This document shows positions 33,680-43,838 of a stretch of DNA of 64,000 bases, piece by piece. The DNA lies in assembly GCA_936432065.2 (NCBI GenBank), contig OW386289.2, positions 137,504,015 through 137,568,014 of the forward strand, written 5' to 3'. The first letter of the stretch is position 1. Every line of letters starts with the position of its first letter. The translations under genes and the position numbers were made by a program. The DNA is from Rutpela maculata. Its lineage: Eukaryota; Arthropoda; Insecta; Coleoptera; Cerambycidae. The notes under the pieces are model-generated. The model saw nothing but the letters and a program-made list of their open reading frames with translations. It ran no database searches and was not told the origin of the DNA.

Positions 33680-34110
33680 GTCTTACCTTCCACTTCGTTG
33701 CCATAGGCAGCGAAGCCATCCGACCTCTTCATGTATTGCGCGCGCCGCCGCGTCATTCCAGAACTCGCATATACATACCAGGAGAGTCTGATACGAGCAA
33801 AGATGTTAAAGATCTTTGGATACGAGTTGCCCGGACCAGGGTGTATTAAATTACACCCTGGCCCGGACCGAGGATGCTGCGTTGGCACTATACAGAGTAT
33901 ACCATCTTTGCATAACGTCAACGCAGCATCCTCGGTCCCAGCAGCTGTCATCTTTTATTTACGTATACATCCGTTTTATACCTTCTGCTGGAGACGCTAC
34001 ATGGCTTCGAATACAGTCCATGTCGTTGCCATAGGCAAGGAAGTCATCCAGCATCTCTATATACTCCGCGCGCCGCTCGTCAGCACGCCGAACGTATATG
34101 CCACTCCATT
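33680..34110. repeat. Diverged direct duplication with internal hairpins
   Basis: TCGTTGCCATAGGCAGCGAA...GCGCGCGCCGC at about 33698-33752 recurs as TCGTTGCCATAGGCAAGGAA...CGCGCGCCG at 34021-34075. Between them are two hairpins: CCAGGGTGTA / TACACCCTGG (33837-33862) and GACCGAGGATGCTGCGTTG / CAACGCAGCATCCTCGGTC (33866-33937). GC content is higher than the surroundings. Frames here are incidental. Confidence 0.6.
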
Positions 34111-34370
34111 CAATTTCGCGCAGCTACGGCCAACGGAAAACGGCAGTTCGCATTTTTTTATCGTTTTATACAACCCACTCTATAAATAGAAAAATTTTTA
34201 GCCTCGCTGCTTTGATAAATTGTAGCCTCCAATTTGATACAACTTTGATTGATATTATTGGAACTTAGGCCAATGAAAAATGGCAGTTCTCGATTAATTC
34301 ATGTCTTGTTCATCATTTTTAACGAGCTCCCTATTTTGATGGGGGTTATTGGTAACGGGCTGCCGTACTA
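34111..34370. other. Unassigned stretch
   Basis: Contains TAGGCCAATGAAAAATGGCA (34267), similar to CTACGGCCAACGGAAAACGG at 34126, i.e. a short diverged direct repeat. Nothing else seen. Confidence 0.35.
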
Positions 34371-34371
34371 T

Positions 34372-35050
34372 AATGAAATTACCTATTTTCTGTATAGTGT
34401 TGCCCTAATCTGGGCACGCTAATATACTAAGGTAAATACTTCAAAACACTCATTATTGGAGAACCAATAACCCATGAAAACAACTACCTACACTTCTAGC
34501 TAATACTGACTAAATGTTGAATTACATGAGAGGATTCCTGGCATTTTAAAGCAAAAAAATATATTGATACTTAATAATTAAATCATTTATTTAAATTCAG
34601 TTATTCACACTTTTTTATTTAATATGAAATTATCTACTTTCTTTTTATTGGTACCTTAATCTGGTCACGCTAATATACTTCTTAGGAAAACACTTTAAAA
34701 CACTCATCACTGGAGAACCAATCAAACATTTAGTTTTCTAGCTAATACTGACGGATGCTAGGATTCCTAGCATTTTAAGGCAAAAAAATATATTGAAAAT
34801 ACTGAAATCATTTACTGAAATTACTCCTTAGTTCTCTTCAGTTGAGTATAGAAACATAGAAACATTCATTCATTATTTACAAGCCTATTCTTGATTTATT
34901 TTACAATTAATTATTTTTTATTTATTTGCTTTCATCATAATTAGAGAATATTATTTAGGTATTAAGCAAATCAGAACTTACACACTTTTTTATTTATAAT
35001 GAAATTACCTACTTTCTGTATATTGTCCTAATCTGCATATATTAGCTAGG
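34372..35050 (+). repeat. Diverged tandem repeat, about 2.3 units
   Basis: GAAATTACCTATTTTCTGTA, TAATCTGGGCACGCTAATAT, CACTCATTATTGGAGAACCA and GGATTCCTGGCATTTTAAAG (unit 1, 34376-34560) recur as GAAATTATCTACTTTCTTTT, TAATCTGGTCACGCTAATAT, CACTCATCACTGGAGAACCA and GGATTCCTAGCATTTTAAGG (unit 2, 34626-34785). A partial third unit starts at 34998. The unit is about 250-370 nt. Confidence 0.75.
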
Positions 35051-36316
35051 AACACAAAAATAAGAATTAAAATGCTAGAATATCGTAAGAGAAACATTGT
35101 TTCGACATTGCGTAATTTCAAATGATATGTTTAATTTTTCTAAAATACCTCGATAAAATGTAAATAAGTTGTCCACGACTAATTTAGATAATACGAAATG
35201 TTGTTGTAATCCACAGCTACAGAGAAGATCACAAGGTTGTTGAGTGTTCTTTAGTCCAAAAAGAAATCACAAAACAATCATGATAACGCTCTAAATATAG
35301 AAAAGAATGTTCAAAAAATAAATATGATGGAAAAACACAGTTTAAATTTTAAGTGATAATTAAATTCATATCTTACATCTATAAACATTTTGGTAGATAT
35401 AATCGATGTTATGGCATATTATTTAAATAATTAATCTTGGTTAATGTTTATTTTGATGGCCGAGTCCAACGTCGATAATATCAACGATTTCAGATTATAT
35501 CGGGTGACAGCATAAATTTTATTTTGTGTCATTAGATATCCAGTGCATTCCCATGTCAGTACTCGTACATTGCTTTATGATACACGTCCTCAACTTTGAG
35601 ACATACGTCCAATTAAAAATCTTTAATACAACGGACGACACGAAGCGACGAACGGTTCCATTTTGAATGGAAACTGAGGGTAACCTAAAAAACATAGGTT
35701 TCCAAACCGCCATATTTTGTAAAAATATGCGTAAGTATGGTATGGCAATTGAAAAAAAATTTTTTTTTGTTTTTTGGTGCTTCATTTAAACACAATCTGG
35801 AGAATTTTAGTGTCTAGTAGAGAAATACTGAATAATCAAACGCAGCCACACTCTTGGCAGTATATTGACTAACAAATAAAATAATATGTACATTAAGAGA
35901 GCTTTCGTATACTTTCGTTTGGGTATGCCTAATATTTCAACTTATGAATTTTGTTTAACAAATCGCAAGATAAAAAAATTATGATGTATATACTTTGATA
36001 AAACATACAAACTTGTCTTGGTATTTCAGTCATCAGGTGTAAAAATTCAGGACTAGATTTTTTTTTTTTTTTTTTCGCTTAAAGACTTTATTTGGGTGTC
36101 AAAAGAGACCCGAGTTTGTGGATTGGGATCTGTTTTTTATTTTATTTTTTAAAGATATATAAAAGTTCAGAAGAATGCGAAGCAGAAGATTCGCTTTCGG
36201 GGGCGTATTTGTTGAAGAATCGAGCTGTTGGTGCTGTGGACTGTCTAGTATTATCCCTAACGGTCCGTGCCTGTGGTGATACAATTCCGTTTTTAGCTAA
36301 TAAGGTCCAATTAACC
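35051..36316. other. Long stretch without recognised genes
   Basis: No gene identified. A minus-strand frame of about 60 codons upstream of the U6 copy (36142-36336) is polar and coding-like (SPQARTVRDNTRQSTAPTAR), but no domain is recognised. Confidence 0.35.
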
Positions 36317-36329
36317 GGGTGACCGAGTG
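36317..36329. repeat. Target-site duplication, 5' copy (U6-LINE chimera)
   Basis: GGGTGACCGAGTG immediately precedes the U6 sequence and matches GGGTGACTGAGTG at 38095-38107 in 12 of 13 positions. Confidence 0.8.
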
Positions 36330-36436
36330 TACTCACTTCGGCGATACATATACTAAAATTGGAATAATACAGAGAAAACTAGCATGGCCCCTGCGCAAGG
36401 ATGACACGCAAAATCGTGAAGCGTTCCACATTTTTT
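36329..36436 (+). pseudogene. U6: U6 snRNA retropseudogene
   Basis: The copy is full-length. It keeps ACTTCGGC near the 5' stem, ATACATATACTAAAATTGGA, the ACAGAGA box that pairs with the 5' splice site, CTAGCATGGCCCCTGCGCAA with the AGC triad region, GGATGACACGCAAAATCGTG and AAGCGTTCCACATTTTTT. Against the Drosophila-like form there are a few transitions (GGAATAATACAGAGAAAACT instead of GGAACGATACAGAGAAGATT) and a damaged 5' stem-loop. There is no TATA or PSE-like element at the expected upstream distance, and it is fused to LINE sequence. It is therefore a retrocopy rather than a working spliceosomal RNA gene. Confidence 0.9.
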
Positions 36437-36800
36437 ATACGATGGTGATCAGGCCGGCCATCACATACGCGGCGCCGGTGTGGTGCAGCATCCCGGCCAC
36501 GACAATGCGAAAATTTCGAGTCTTAGAACACAAATTTATGAGCCTCATTTCGGTAGGTAAACCTCCCTCAGAGATCTCTACGCACGTTGCCACGACATAA
36601 CCCCACTAGCGGACTTCGCCCAGGAAATATCACAGAAATTCTATCAATTCAAACTGGGCGATAGTCCATTAACCCGCGACATAACACGAATCAGACAGCA
36701 TAATGCCATTTTCAACCTGAAACACCCATTACCATACCAGGCGTTGCCTATCTTTCGGCAACTTCCCTTGCCTCACTTTCCTATACCACAATTTCCCCTT
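36437..36800 (+). pseudogene. C-terminal fragment of LINE ORF2 fused to U6
   Basis: Directly after the U6 T-run the plus strand reads VIRPAITYAAPVWCSIPATT, matching the conserved RPxLTYAAPVW block near the end of Jockey-type ORF2, then MRKFRVLEHKFMSLISVG. After a frameshift near 36575 it continues as LYARCHDITPLADFAQEISQ KFYQ...LGDSPLTRDIT. It ends in a proline-rich C-terminus (LPLPHFPIPQFP). Catalytic RT motifs are not included, since the 5' part was replaced by U6. Confidence 0.85.
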
Positions 36801-36888
36801 CACCACCTTTTACCTTTATCACCCTTTACCCTCAATCCCTTTTCCATTCCCTCTATTCATCTCTTTTTTGTTAATTTTGTTAATTTTA

Positions 36889-37606
36889 CTTCCACGTCCA
36901 GTGGAAGTATAGTAACGACAAAAAAATTTTTAAAAATTTTTATTGTCCAAATAGGCTTAAAATGTCATGAAACGTCGAGATTTTAAGTTTGAACGAAAAA
37001 AAAAATTTCTGTCTGTCTGTCGGTCTGTCTGTCGGTCTGTCTGTCTGTAACTTTTTTTGTGCGCACGTTTACTCTGGAACCGTTTAAAATATTGACTTGA
37101 AATTTGGTACACATATGTACTTTAACGAGATCTAGAACTAGATTATATTTTCATCTTGTTCCGTCGAAGGGTTGGGGGGTAAATTGGGGTAAATTTGGGG
37201 TAAATAGGTCACAATCAAGCAGGTAAGAGTCCATAAAATTGGTATTTAGTATATACAAGAGAAGCTAAGGTCTCAAGAAAATTTTTGGCATTAGCCACCC
37301 TCATTACCACCCCCATCCCCTTATTAAAGGGGATGAAAAAAAATTGTGATTTAGTGTATGTACAGGAACCAGAAACCTCAAAATATTTTTTTCACTTCAT
37401 CCACCCCCCACTATCACCCCCTATCACCACTCCCCACCCCACTACCGATGTGGGGTATCGTTTTATGGGTTTTTGGGGTAGAGGATTTCAAATATTATAT
37501 TATTAAAGTTCCATAAACAATTATTTTCACATACAAAGTTTTTTCGTTGTGAGTGGTTTGGATAGAGAATCTGGATGTGGAAGTAGTGTTTCCTTGGGCA
37601 GCGGTT
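36889..37606 (+). mobile_element. Helentron/DINE-like element H1 (complete reference copy)
   Basis: The best full copy (718 bp). The 5' end is the self-complementary ACTTCCACGTCCAGTGGAAG. An AT-rich block with CATGAAACGTCGAGATTTTA follows, then (GTCY)n at 37008-37048, the core GTGCGCACGTTTACTCTGGA ACCGTTTAAAATATTGACTT, and GAAATTTGGTACAC. The body has GGGGTAAATTGGGGTAAATT and CACCCCC tracts. The 3' subterminal repeat CTGGATGTGGAAGT is the inverse of the 5' ACTTCCACRTCCAG. The copy ends TTCCTTGGGCAGCGGTTT. Inverted subterminal repeats, central GTCY microsatellite and a fixed 3' end match the published DINE-1/mini-me/HINE layout, rolling-circle elements depending on a Helentron Rep/helicase. 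No protein coding capacity. Confidence 0.85.
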
Positions 37607-38076
37607 TTTCTTCTTTTGTCCTTTTTTGTCTACCTTTTCAAAATCCCCCCTCGACCAATAACTTCTTGAAAATCCAAACTCTTTAAACTACAACTTTCCT
37701 TTCACCCCACCTTTCTAGAGGCAGTACGACCACCGGACGAAGGACGTTGTTAGCTCGAACGGGTTTTTTCATTGAGTTTTCCTCGTATCAGCAATCAGAC
37801 CTGTAAAAAGTGTACAGTGTTTAGTGCAAATAAAAACCAATAGTGTAATATTAAGTTTTTAAAAGTCCTTTAGTTTCTATAGACAACCAAATTGTTAGAT
37901 TTAAGCTTTTATCTTTTTAAGCAGGAGCTCTAACATTTAAATATCTATCATTCTAGCCAAACCGGACCCGCTCCACCCGGCCGCGCATTCACCACAACGC
38001 TGCGCGAGGTGGTTGCACGGCCCTGGACCGGGATCCGATTAGGCGCATTCCTGTAACTTTAATTTGAAAATAAACT
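37607..38076 (+). other. 3' UTR of the U6-linked LINE (continuation)
   Basis: Resumes after the H1 element with pyrimidine-rich sequence. GC-rich text near the end (GACCCGCTCCACCCGGCCGC; CCTGGACCGGGATCCGATTA) precedes AATAAACTGTT and the ATTG tail. The structured GC-rich 3' end may be what the element's reverse transcriptase recognised. Confidence 0.6.
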
Positions 38077-38107
38077 GTTATTGATTGATTGATTGGGTGA
38101 CTGAGTG
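38077..38107 (+). repeat. (ATTG)n LINE tail plus target-site duplication, 3' copy
   Basis: GTTATTGATTGATTGATTG is a tetranucleotide LINE tail, followed directly by GGGTGACTGAGTG (38095-38107), the partner of 36317-36329. Confidence 0.8.
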
Positions 38108-38150
38108 AAATTTTATTTTATTATTTTTAGTTATCTTTTTTTGGAAGGCA

Positions 38151-40339
38151 CACAGTGGGAAATTTTTAAATTTTTTTAGACAAAAATTCGTCTACAATGC
38201 AATTATTAATGGATTTGAAATTTTTTTTTTTAAATAATTGTTAGTTATCACCCGATGTATGAGCACTGCCCAAATTTTAAAAACGTTCAACATAACCTCA
38301 AAAAATCCTATAAACATATGAAATTCGTGTATTTTACCTAAGTAAAAATGCGAATTTCTGTTTTTTAAAAGTTTTACTCAGAAAATATCCTTTACTACAC
38401 GTTTTTTGGGCGGTGATTAAGAAAAATGAGGTCCCGTTAACCAGAAATTGATATAACACCCTTAAAATACCGAATAACACCAATAGGGATTTTTTCGAAA
38501 TAGAGTCTAAATTTTTCATACATTCTACTCCATGTAAAACAAGTATCCAAAGTTAAAAAAAACAACAACAGATTTTTATCAAAAGTAAAGTCATTAGTAA
38601 ACAAAATTATTAAAAATAAGTACATTTATTTCATTAAACTCTATAGCATTAACAATATAAAATATGTATTCAATTATTGCAGATTCGATTCTTTACCGCA
38701 GTTTTTTCTTTTTACTATAAAATTTAAATCTTATGATTGTAATATATGAAATAATTGACAATTATTATCAAAGCTTTAGCATTTAATAAGATGATTGATT
38801 GTATTTTTTTCAGTAATTTTTTACTACTAAGTATACAATTGATAAAAAAATTTAAAAAAAATTGAATAACATCCATTTTAATGTCCAATTTTTTTCATTA
38901 TTAAATTATCTTAAGACTATCTTAAAATCTGTTTTTTTTAAACTTTTTATACTTGTTTTACATGGTGTAGAATGTATGAAAAATTTAGACTTTATTTTAA
39001 AAGATTTTTTTTTGAAATGTCTAAAATTTAATTTTTTTGAAAAAAATAGAGATATCTGCTGATTTTAAGCTGCTTGTCTGTCTTCTTGAAATAAATAATT
39101 TTATAGCTCGAAAAATACAAACATTTATTGTTGAAAAATAAGCGGACTGTAACAATAGTGACTGTGTACATAAAATCATTGTAACTTAACAACTGAAAAA
39201 CTCAAAAACCTCATGGTCTCGCGTCTGCATTCCATCATCCCCCCCATTTCGCCTCGGCGCGTGGCTGGTACGAATATAGTCTGTTCACAGTTTGTAGAGA
39301 TAAACATAGATATAGTCTGTTCATAATTTATAGCACTAAACACTGCTTTTAAGCACCCAATTGTTTATGACCTTTAAGATGCTTAAAATATGTTTACTAA
39401 AAATTGGATTGTTGTTTCACATTGCATAGAATGGATGAAACATTTTCATTTCATTTTAAATATTTTTTTTCCTTTCAAATGGAAAAAAATGCGATTTCTA
39501 ACTTACGAGCTTCTTAAAAACGTTGAAGAACTTAGAATTTGTTTCTACTCACATTGAATTGTTGTTTATTCACATTGTCAAAGTATATAAGAAATGATTA
39601 ATTTAACCTTTAAAATAATATTTATTTATCAAACAAGGTACGGAGACTGATTTTAGTGAAAATATCGAAGAAGACGTGATTCTAAAATTTCAAAAAATGT
39701 CGAAATCTATTTTCAAATTCTATAGCCATTTAAGGGTGGTTTTCACCCTTAAAGGAGGTTGAGATACACTCGTCACAATGTACTCTCTTACCCTATTTTG
39801 AAGCAAAAACTAAAAAATAACCATTGTAACTATATTTTTTGTATTTTTTGTCGAAATGGGGGTCGTTTCAACCCCGTTGATTAACTCTTAGGGTAAATGT
39901 TTACTGAATTATTATTTGAATAACTAAGGTTTTATATTTATTATATAAAAAATACACTTTACTAGACTATTTTATATTTTTAATAAGAATATTTCGAAAA
40001 AATCCCTATCAGAGGTGTTTTTCGATATTTTAAGTATGTTATATCAATTTCTGGTTAACGGGACCCCATTTTTCTTAATCAGCGACCCAAAAAAACATGT
40101 AGTAAAGGATATTTTCTGAGCAAAACTTTTAAAAAACAGAAATTCGCATTTTTACTTAAGTAAAATACACGAATTTCATATATTTATAGGATTTTTTGAG
40201 GTTATGTTGAACGTTTTTAAAATTTCGGCAGTGCTCAAACATCGCGTGATACCTAACAATTATTAAAAAATTTCAAATCCATTAATAATTGCATTGTAGA
40301 CGGATTTTTGTCTAAAAAATTGAAAAATTTCCCACTGTG
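38151..40339. mobile_element. Transposon with 350-bp terminal inverted repeats
   Basis: The left arm 38151-38501 starts CACAGTGGGAAATTTTTAAA. The right arm 39990-40339 ends AAAATTTCCCACTGTG preceded by the mirrored body. Internal anchors: GTCTACAATGCAATTATTAA / TTAATAATTGCATTGTAGAC and TGGTTAACGGGACC / GGTCCCGTTAACCA. Flanks AGGCA (left) and AGGCG (right) could be a 5-bp target duplication with one change. The 1.5-kb interior is AT-rich, has no transposase and contains further inverted pieces (TTTCATACATTCTACTCCAT at 38515 against ATGGTGTAGAATGTATGAAA at 38962). Superfamily undetermined. Confidence 0.8.
39275..39346 (+). repeat. Two-unit tandem repeat, 36 bp
   Basis: ATATAGTCTGTTCACAGTTT then GTAGAGATAAACATAG, followed by ATATAGTCTGTTCATAATTT then ATAGCACTAAACACTG. 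Located inside the 38151-40339 transposon next to a short GC-rich patch. Confidence 0.65.
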
Positions 40340-41040
40340 AGGCGGTTCAATTTCTTTTAAAAAAAAATTCTCACTCCTTTGTGGATATAGTTACTTAGCT
40401 TCTACATAGTGAAAGAAAACATTGTGAGATAGTATGCATATTTGTGCATATTATAGGAGCTTTTCCCATTCACTTAATTATAATTTTGTTATTATATTAT
40501 ATTAAATTTGAACTAATAATTAGCGTTAATTATAGCAGCTAGAAATTTGAAAAATGTTCTCTAGTTTCGGAAACATGTCTTCGACTCACGACGTCATTAA
40601 TACTCATTATTAATTTTGAAATCAATAACATTGACTTAAATCAGTTGTTTCGAGTCTTCGCTGGCCCGTCGAGTGATTTTGCATACGTGAACTCATATCC
40701 ACACCACCCCGGAGGTTCTACCTCCGGGGAAAGAGATGGTGTTTTCAGATGTAAAAATATAAAATATACGGGGTTGTTCCATTTAAAAAAACCAAAGTCC
40801 ATATCTCCGAAATGCGACTTTCAATTGTTTTTCTGAAATGATTTTTGGAAAAACATATTATTTTCTATAACTTGTATTTTTAAATTTTTTTTATGTAACT
40901 CCAAAAATAACGTTCGCGCGCCCATCCTGTTACTTACACCCGACACTGTAAATTTCAGTCGCCTCTTACTTTTTGTAACGAACATGTTGAGAGCGACATC
41001 TGAATCAATTTTGAAATTAGAATTAGTACCCATGCTGAAA
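40340..41040. other. Unassigned stretch
   Basis: No gene. A small inverted repeat CCCCGGAGGT/ACCTCCGGGG lies at 40706-40729. Confidence 0.4.
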
Positions 41041-41690
41041 ATTTCGTGGTGAGAGGGGCTCGGGGCTGGCTACTCCACTGGGCAGAGGTATGATTTTCAT
41101 CTGGTGATAATTTCCAAGATTTCCTCCTTTAGCCTTTCCGATTCATAGTGCATTAACTCGTTGTTTATTTATCTATTTAAGGTGCAGTATTCCTTCAAAC
41201 TCCAGCTATTATTTCTAGCAGTTAGTCCTTTGATGGTGGTTTGCCCAAGAGCTAGCCAGTTCCGTTTCTTGTATTAATTTTGTTCGTTCTTGTGTTCCCT
41301 TTTTCCTCCAGGTTCTTTGTCCAATATTGCAGTGGTATATGTGTATCTTCTCGTGTGCGTATTGTTGTTGCTTCTATATTTTATTCAGATATCTGAAAGT
41401 GTGATTTAGTCGTCCTGTTGGACGGATTTTTAGTTTTCGAAGTGTTCTCTGCACTTTTTCTCCTCATGACTTTTTTTCGTCTCTCTTTTTCTTTCAAAAC
41501 TAATTTTAGTTACTTGTTGTTCTCCTCAGGTGTTGTCTATGTGGCCCTAATCTTTTTTAGCTGTTCATATTTATTATGTTTTCCTTTCTTGTTCATAGGT
41601 GATTTCCCCCTTTTTAATGTTTTCCTTGCCGAAATTTTTATTTTTGAACTCATAAAAATAAATAAATAATTAAATGAATTAATGAACAAA
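41041..41690 (+). other. Possible LINE 3' UTR
   Basis: T-rich, CT-rich sequence without stable frames ends in ACTCATAAAAATAAATAAAT, resembling the 3' end of a non-LTR element with an AAT-type tail. No coding portion of a LINE precedes it, so this is tentative. Confidence 0.25.
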
Positions 41691-41799
41691 TAGATGGATA
41701 AACAGTATTCAATTCAATGTTATAGTCATAGCTGAAAATGTCCATCTCCAACCTTCGTTTTTTGCTTTCACCTCCATATGATAAATAGTGGAGGTGGCT

Positions 41800-42352
41800 C
41801 ATACAAAAAAAAATTAGGCCTTTAGTTCTTGTGTGCACACTAAATCACAGTTTAATTCTTTCACCCACTTCAATAACGGAGTGGGGTGGTAATGGGGATG
41901 GCTGATGTCAAAAAAATTTTTGAGTCCTTTGGTTCTTATACGCACACTAAATCACAATTTTAATTTTTATCCCCTTTAATAATGGGGTAGGGGGTGGCTG
42001 ACGTTAAAATGTACATTTGGTCCTTGTACATACACTAAATTCCAATTTCCAATTTGGGTTCTTACTTGCTTGCTCTACCTATTTACCTCTCAAACCTTCA
42101 ACGGAATAAGATCAAAATATAATCTAGTTCCAGTTCCAGTCGCTATAATATTAATAATACATTGGTGTACCAAATTTCAAGTCAATATTGCAAACCCATC
42201 CAGAGTAATCATGCGCACAAAAATGGTTAGACAGACCGATAGACAGAAAAACAGAAATTTTTTGTTCAGAATTAAAATTTCGAGTTTTCATGACATGAGC
42301 CTATTTGAACAAAAAAGAAAATTTTACGATTACCACCATGTGCATGGAAGTA
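41800..42352 (-). mobile_element. Helentron/DINE-like element H1 (reversed, internally duplicated)
   Basis: Contains about three tandem copies of the segment with CACACTAAATCACAATTTTA and the AATAATGGGGTGGGGG-type tract (41825-42055). Then come the core in reverse (CAAGTCAATATTGCAAACCC; GTAATCATGCGCACAAAAAT), a degenerate GTCY tract (GACAGACCGATAGACAG), and the 5' block ending CATGTGCATGGAAGT. Internal duplication of the body distinguishes this copy. Confidence 0.75.
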
Positions 42353-43416
42353 AAATTAAACATTCGCACAATTTCAATATGTATCTTAACATCTTTTTTA
42401 CACAATAGGCTGTTTTAATTCGTACTTTTACAGCACACATTTTTGCTGAATTAGATATACGCATAAAATCTAGTTTTGTATTTCACTTGCCTGAATAAAA
42501 ACAAATATTAATTTAATGGTCAATATAAATGTATTTTATGACCAGCAATTTTTTTGTCAAGTTAAATTTATGACAGACAAAAACAGAATTGAAAATAAAA
42601 ACGCCAATACTGGTAGATTTATATATAAAATAAAATCAGGAACGCTCATCAAACAAATGGTATTATCATTCGATCTTTAATTTTCCTTATCTAGAATCAG
42701 TATCCGGGACGCCGACCCGACCCCGGTTCTGATAACACTACCAACCGACTGATCAGTGCCTGATTAATAGGAAAAAAGTTTCATGTATGTGTTTACTTGA
42801 AATTGTACATTATTTTTATTTATTTTATAGCTGGACGGATGTCACACAACAGGACATACCTTAATTATCATTTTATGTTTGCCATAATTTTATGGCGTTT
42901 TAGAGGTGAAATTATAAAAGGGAAAACTGTATTCACGTATCGCAATAACACCATTTTAGAAAAAGATTGCATCTAGTGAAATTACAGTTATTATTATCAT
43001 TTATTTCGCAGAACACGTTTAGTTATCTAACTTCGGAATCTTTTATCTTCTTTGTTATAAATAAATATACGTAGCGTCATTGTGGTGCGGTCTGTTAGGA
43101 AATGCATCCAGAGTAGATTGTTATTTCAGTTGAATATTTAAAAAAAACATATTATATATGAGTATAATTATACGCATGTAAGTACGATAGTAAGATCACA
43201 TAACATAAAACATAAACACACTACACGTAGTAGACAACCAAGTCCAAAATTAAGGCTGTCCGGAAGGGTTACACATTTGGAAAAACCCAGACATACATCC
43301 ATTATCAGGCATTATCAGTACCAGGGCTGGGGCTCGAATCCAGAACGCGATAGACAGTCGGTCAGCATATTCCCAATTTCGAATTTAAATACTTTTATAT
43401 TTTATTTAGCTAATTT
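42353..43416. other. Long stretch without recognised genes
   Basis: No gene or repeat partner seen. A short hairpin-prone GC patch occurs at 42700-42760. Confidence 0.4.
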
Positions 43417-43838
43417 ACTTCCACGTCCAGTGGAAGTATAGTAACGACAAAAAAATTTTTTAAAATTTTTATTGTTCAAATAGGCTTAGAAAGTCACGAA
43501 ACGTCAAGATTTTAAGTTTGAGGGAAAAAAAATTTCTGTCTGTCGGTCTGTCTGTAACTTTTTTGTGCGCACGTGTACTCTGGAACCGTTCGAGATATTG
43601 ACTTGTGTACAAGAACCAGAAACCTCAAAATGTTTTTTTACTTCATCCACCCCCACTACCACCCTCACCCCGCTACCGATGTGGGGTATCGTTTTATGGG
43701 TTTTTGGGGTAGAGGATTTCAAATATTATATTATTAAAGTTCCATAAACAATTATTTCCACATAAAAAATTTTTTCGTTGTGAGTGACTTAGATAAAAAA
43801 TCTGGATGTGGAAGTAGTGATTCCTTGGGCAGCGGTTT
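43417..43838 (+). mobile_element. Helentron/DINE-like element H1 (internal deletion derivative)
   Basis: The 5' end ACTTCCACGTCCAGTGGAAG, GTCY tract (TCTGTCTGTCGGTCTGTCTG) and core ACTCTGGAACCGTTCGAGAT are present. The copy then jumps from ATATTGACTT straight to GTGTACAAGAACCAGAAACC, skipping about 250 nt of body. It keeps the full 3' end (CTGGATGTGGAAGTAGTGAT; TCCTTGGGCAGCGGT). Both termini intact with a shortened interior indicates a mobile deletion form or post-insertion deletion. Confidence 0.85.

Larger units (their letters stand above)
36317..38107 (+). mobile_element. U6 snRNA-LINE chimeric retro-insertion
   Basis: Order: duplication copy 1; U6 snRNA sequence from its 5' end; directly joined C-terminal part of a LINE ORF2 in the same orientation; LINE 3' UTR interrupted by an H1 element; (ATTG)n tail at 38077-38094; duplication copy 2. 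The single duplication around the whole unit shows that U6 and the LINE piece entered as one integration. The known mechanism for such U6-LINE chimeras in mammals is template switching of the LINE reverse transcriptase from its own RNA to U6 RNA during target-primed synthesis. Confidence 0.85.

Noticed and set aside
33731..34189. 152-codon plus-strand frame
   Set aside because: Runs through hairpins and a diverged duplication; not conserved between the duplicated parts.
36092..36600. Protein reading across the U6 region
   Set aside because: The plus-strand frame passes through U6 snRNA sequence and only becomes LINE protein after it; the N-terminal part is not coding.
43321..43350. GGGCTCGAATCCAG as a tRNA T-arm/B box
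   Set aside because: No matching A box, anticodon arm or acceptor stem at the required spacing.
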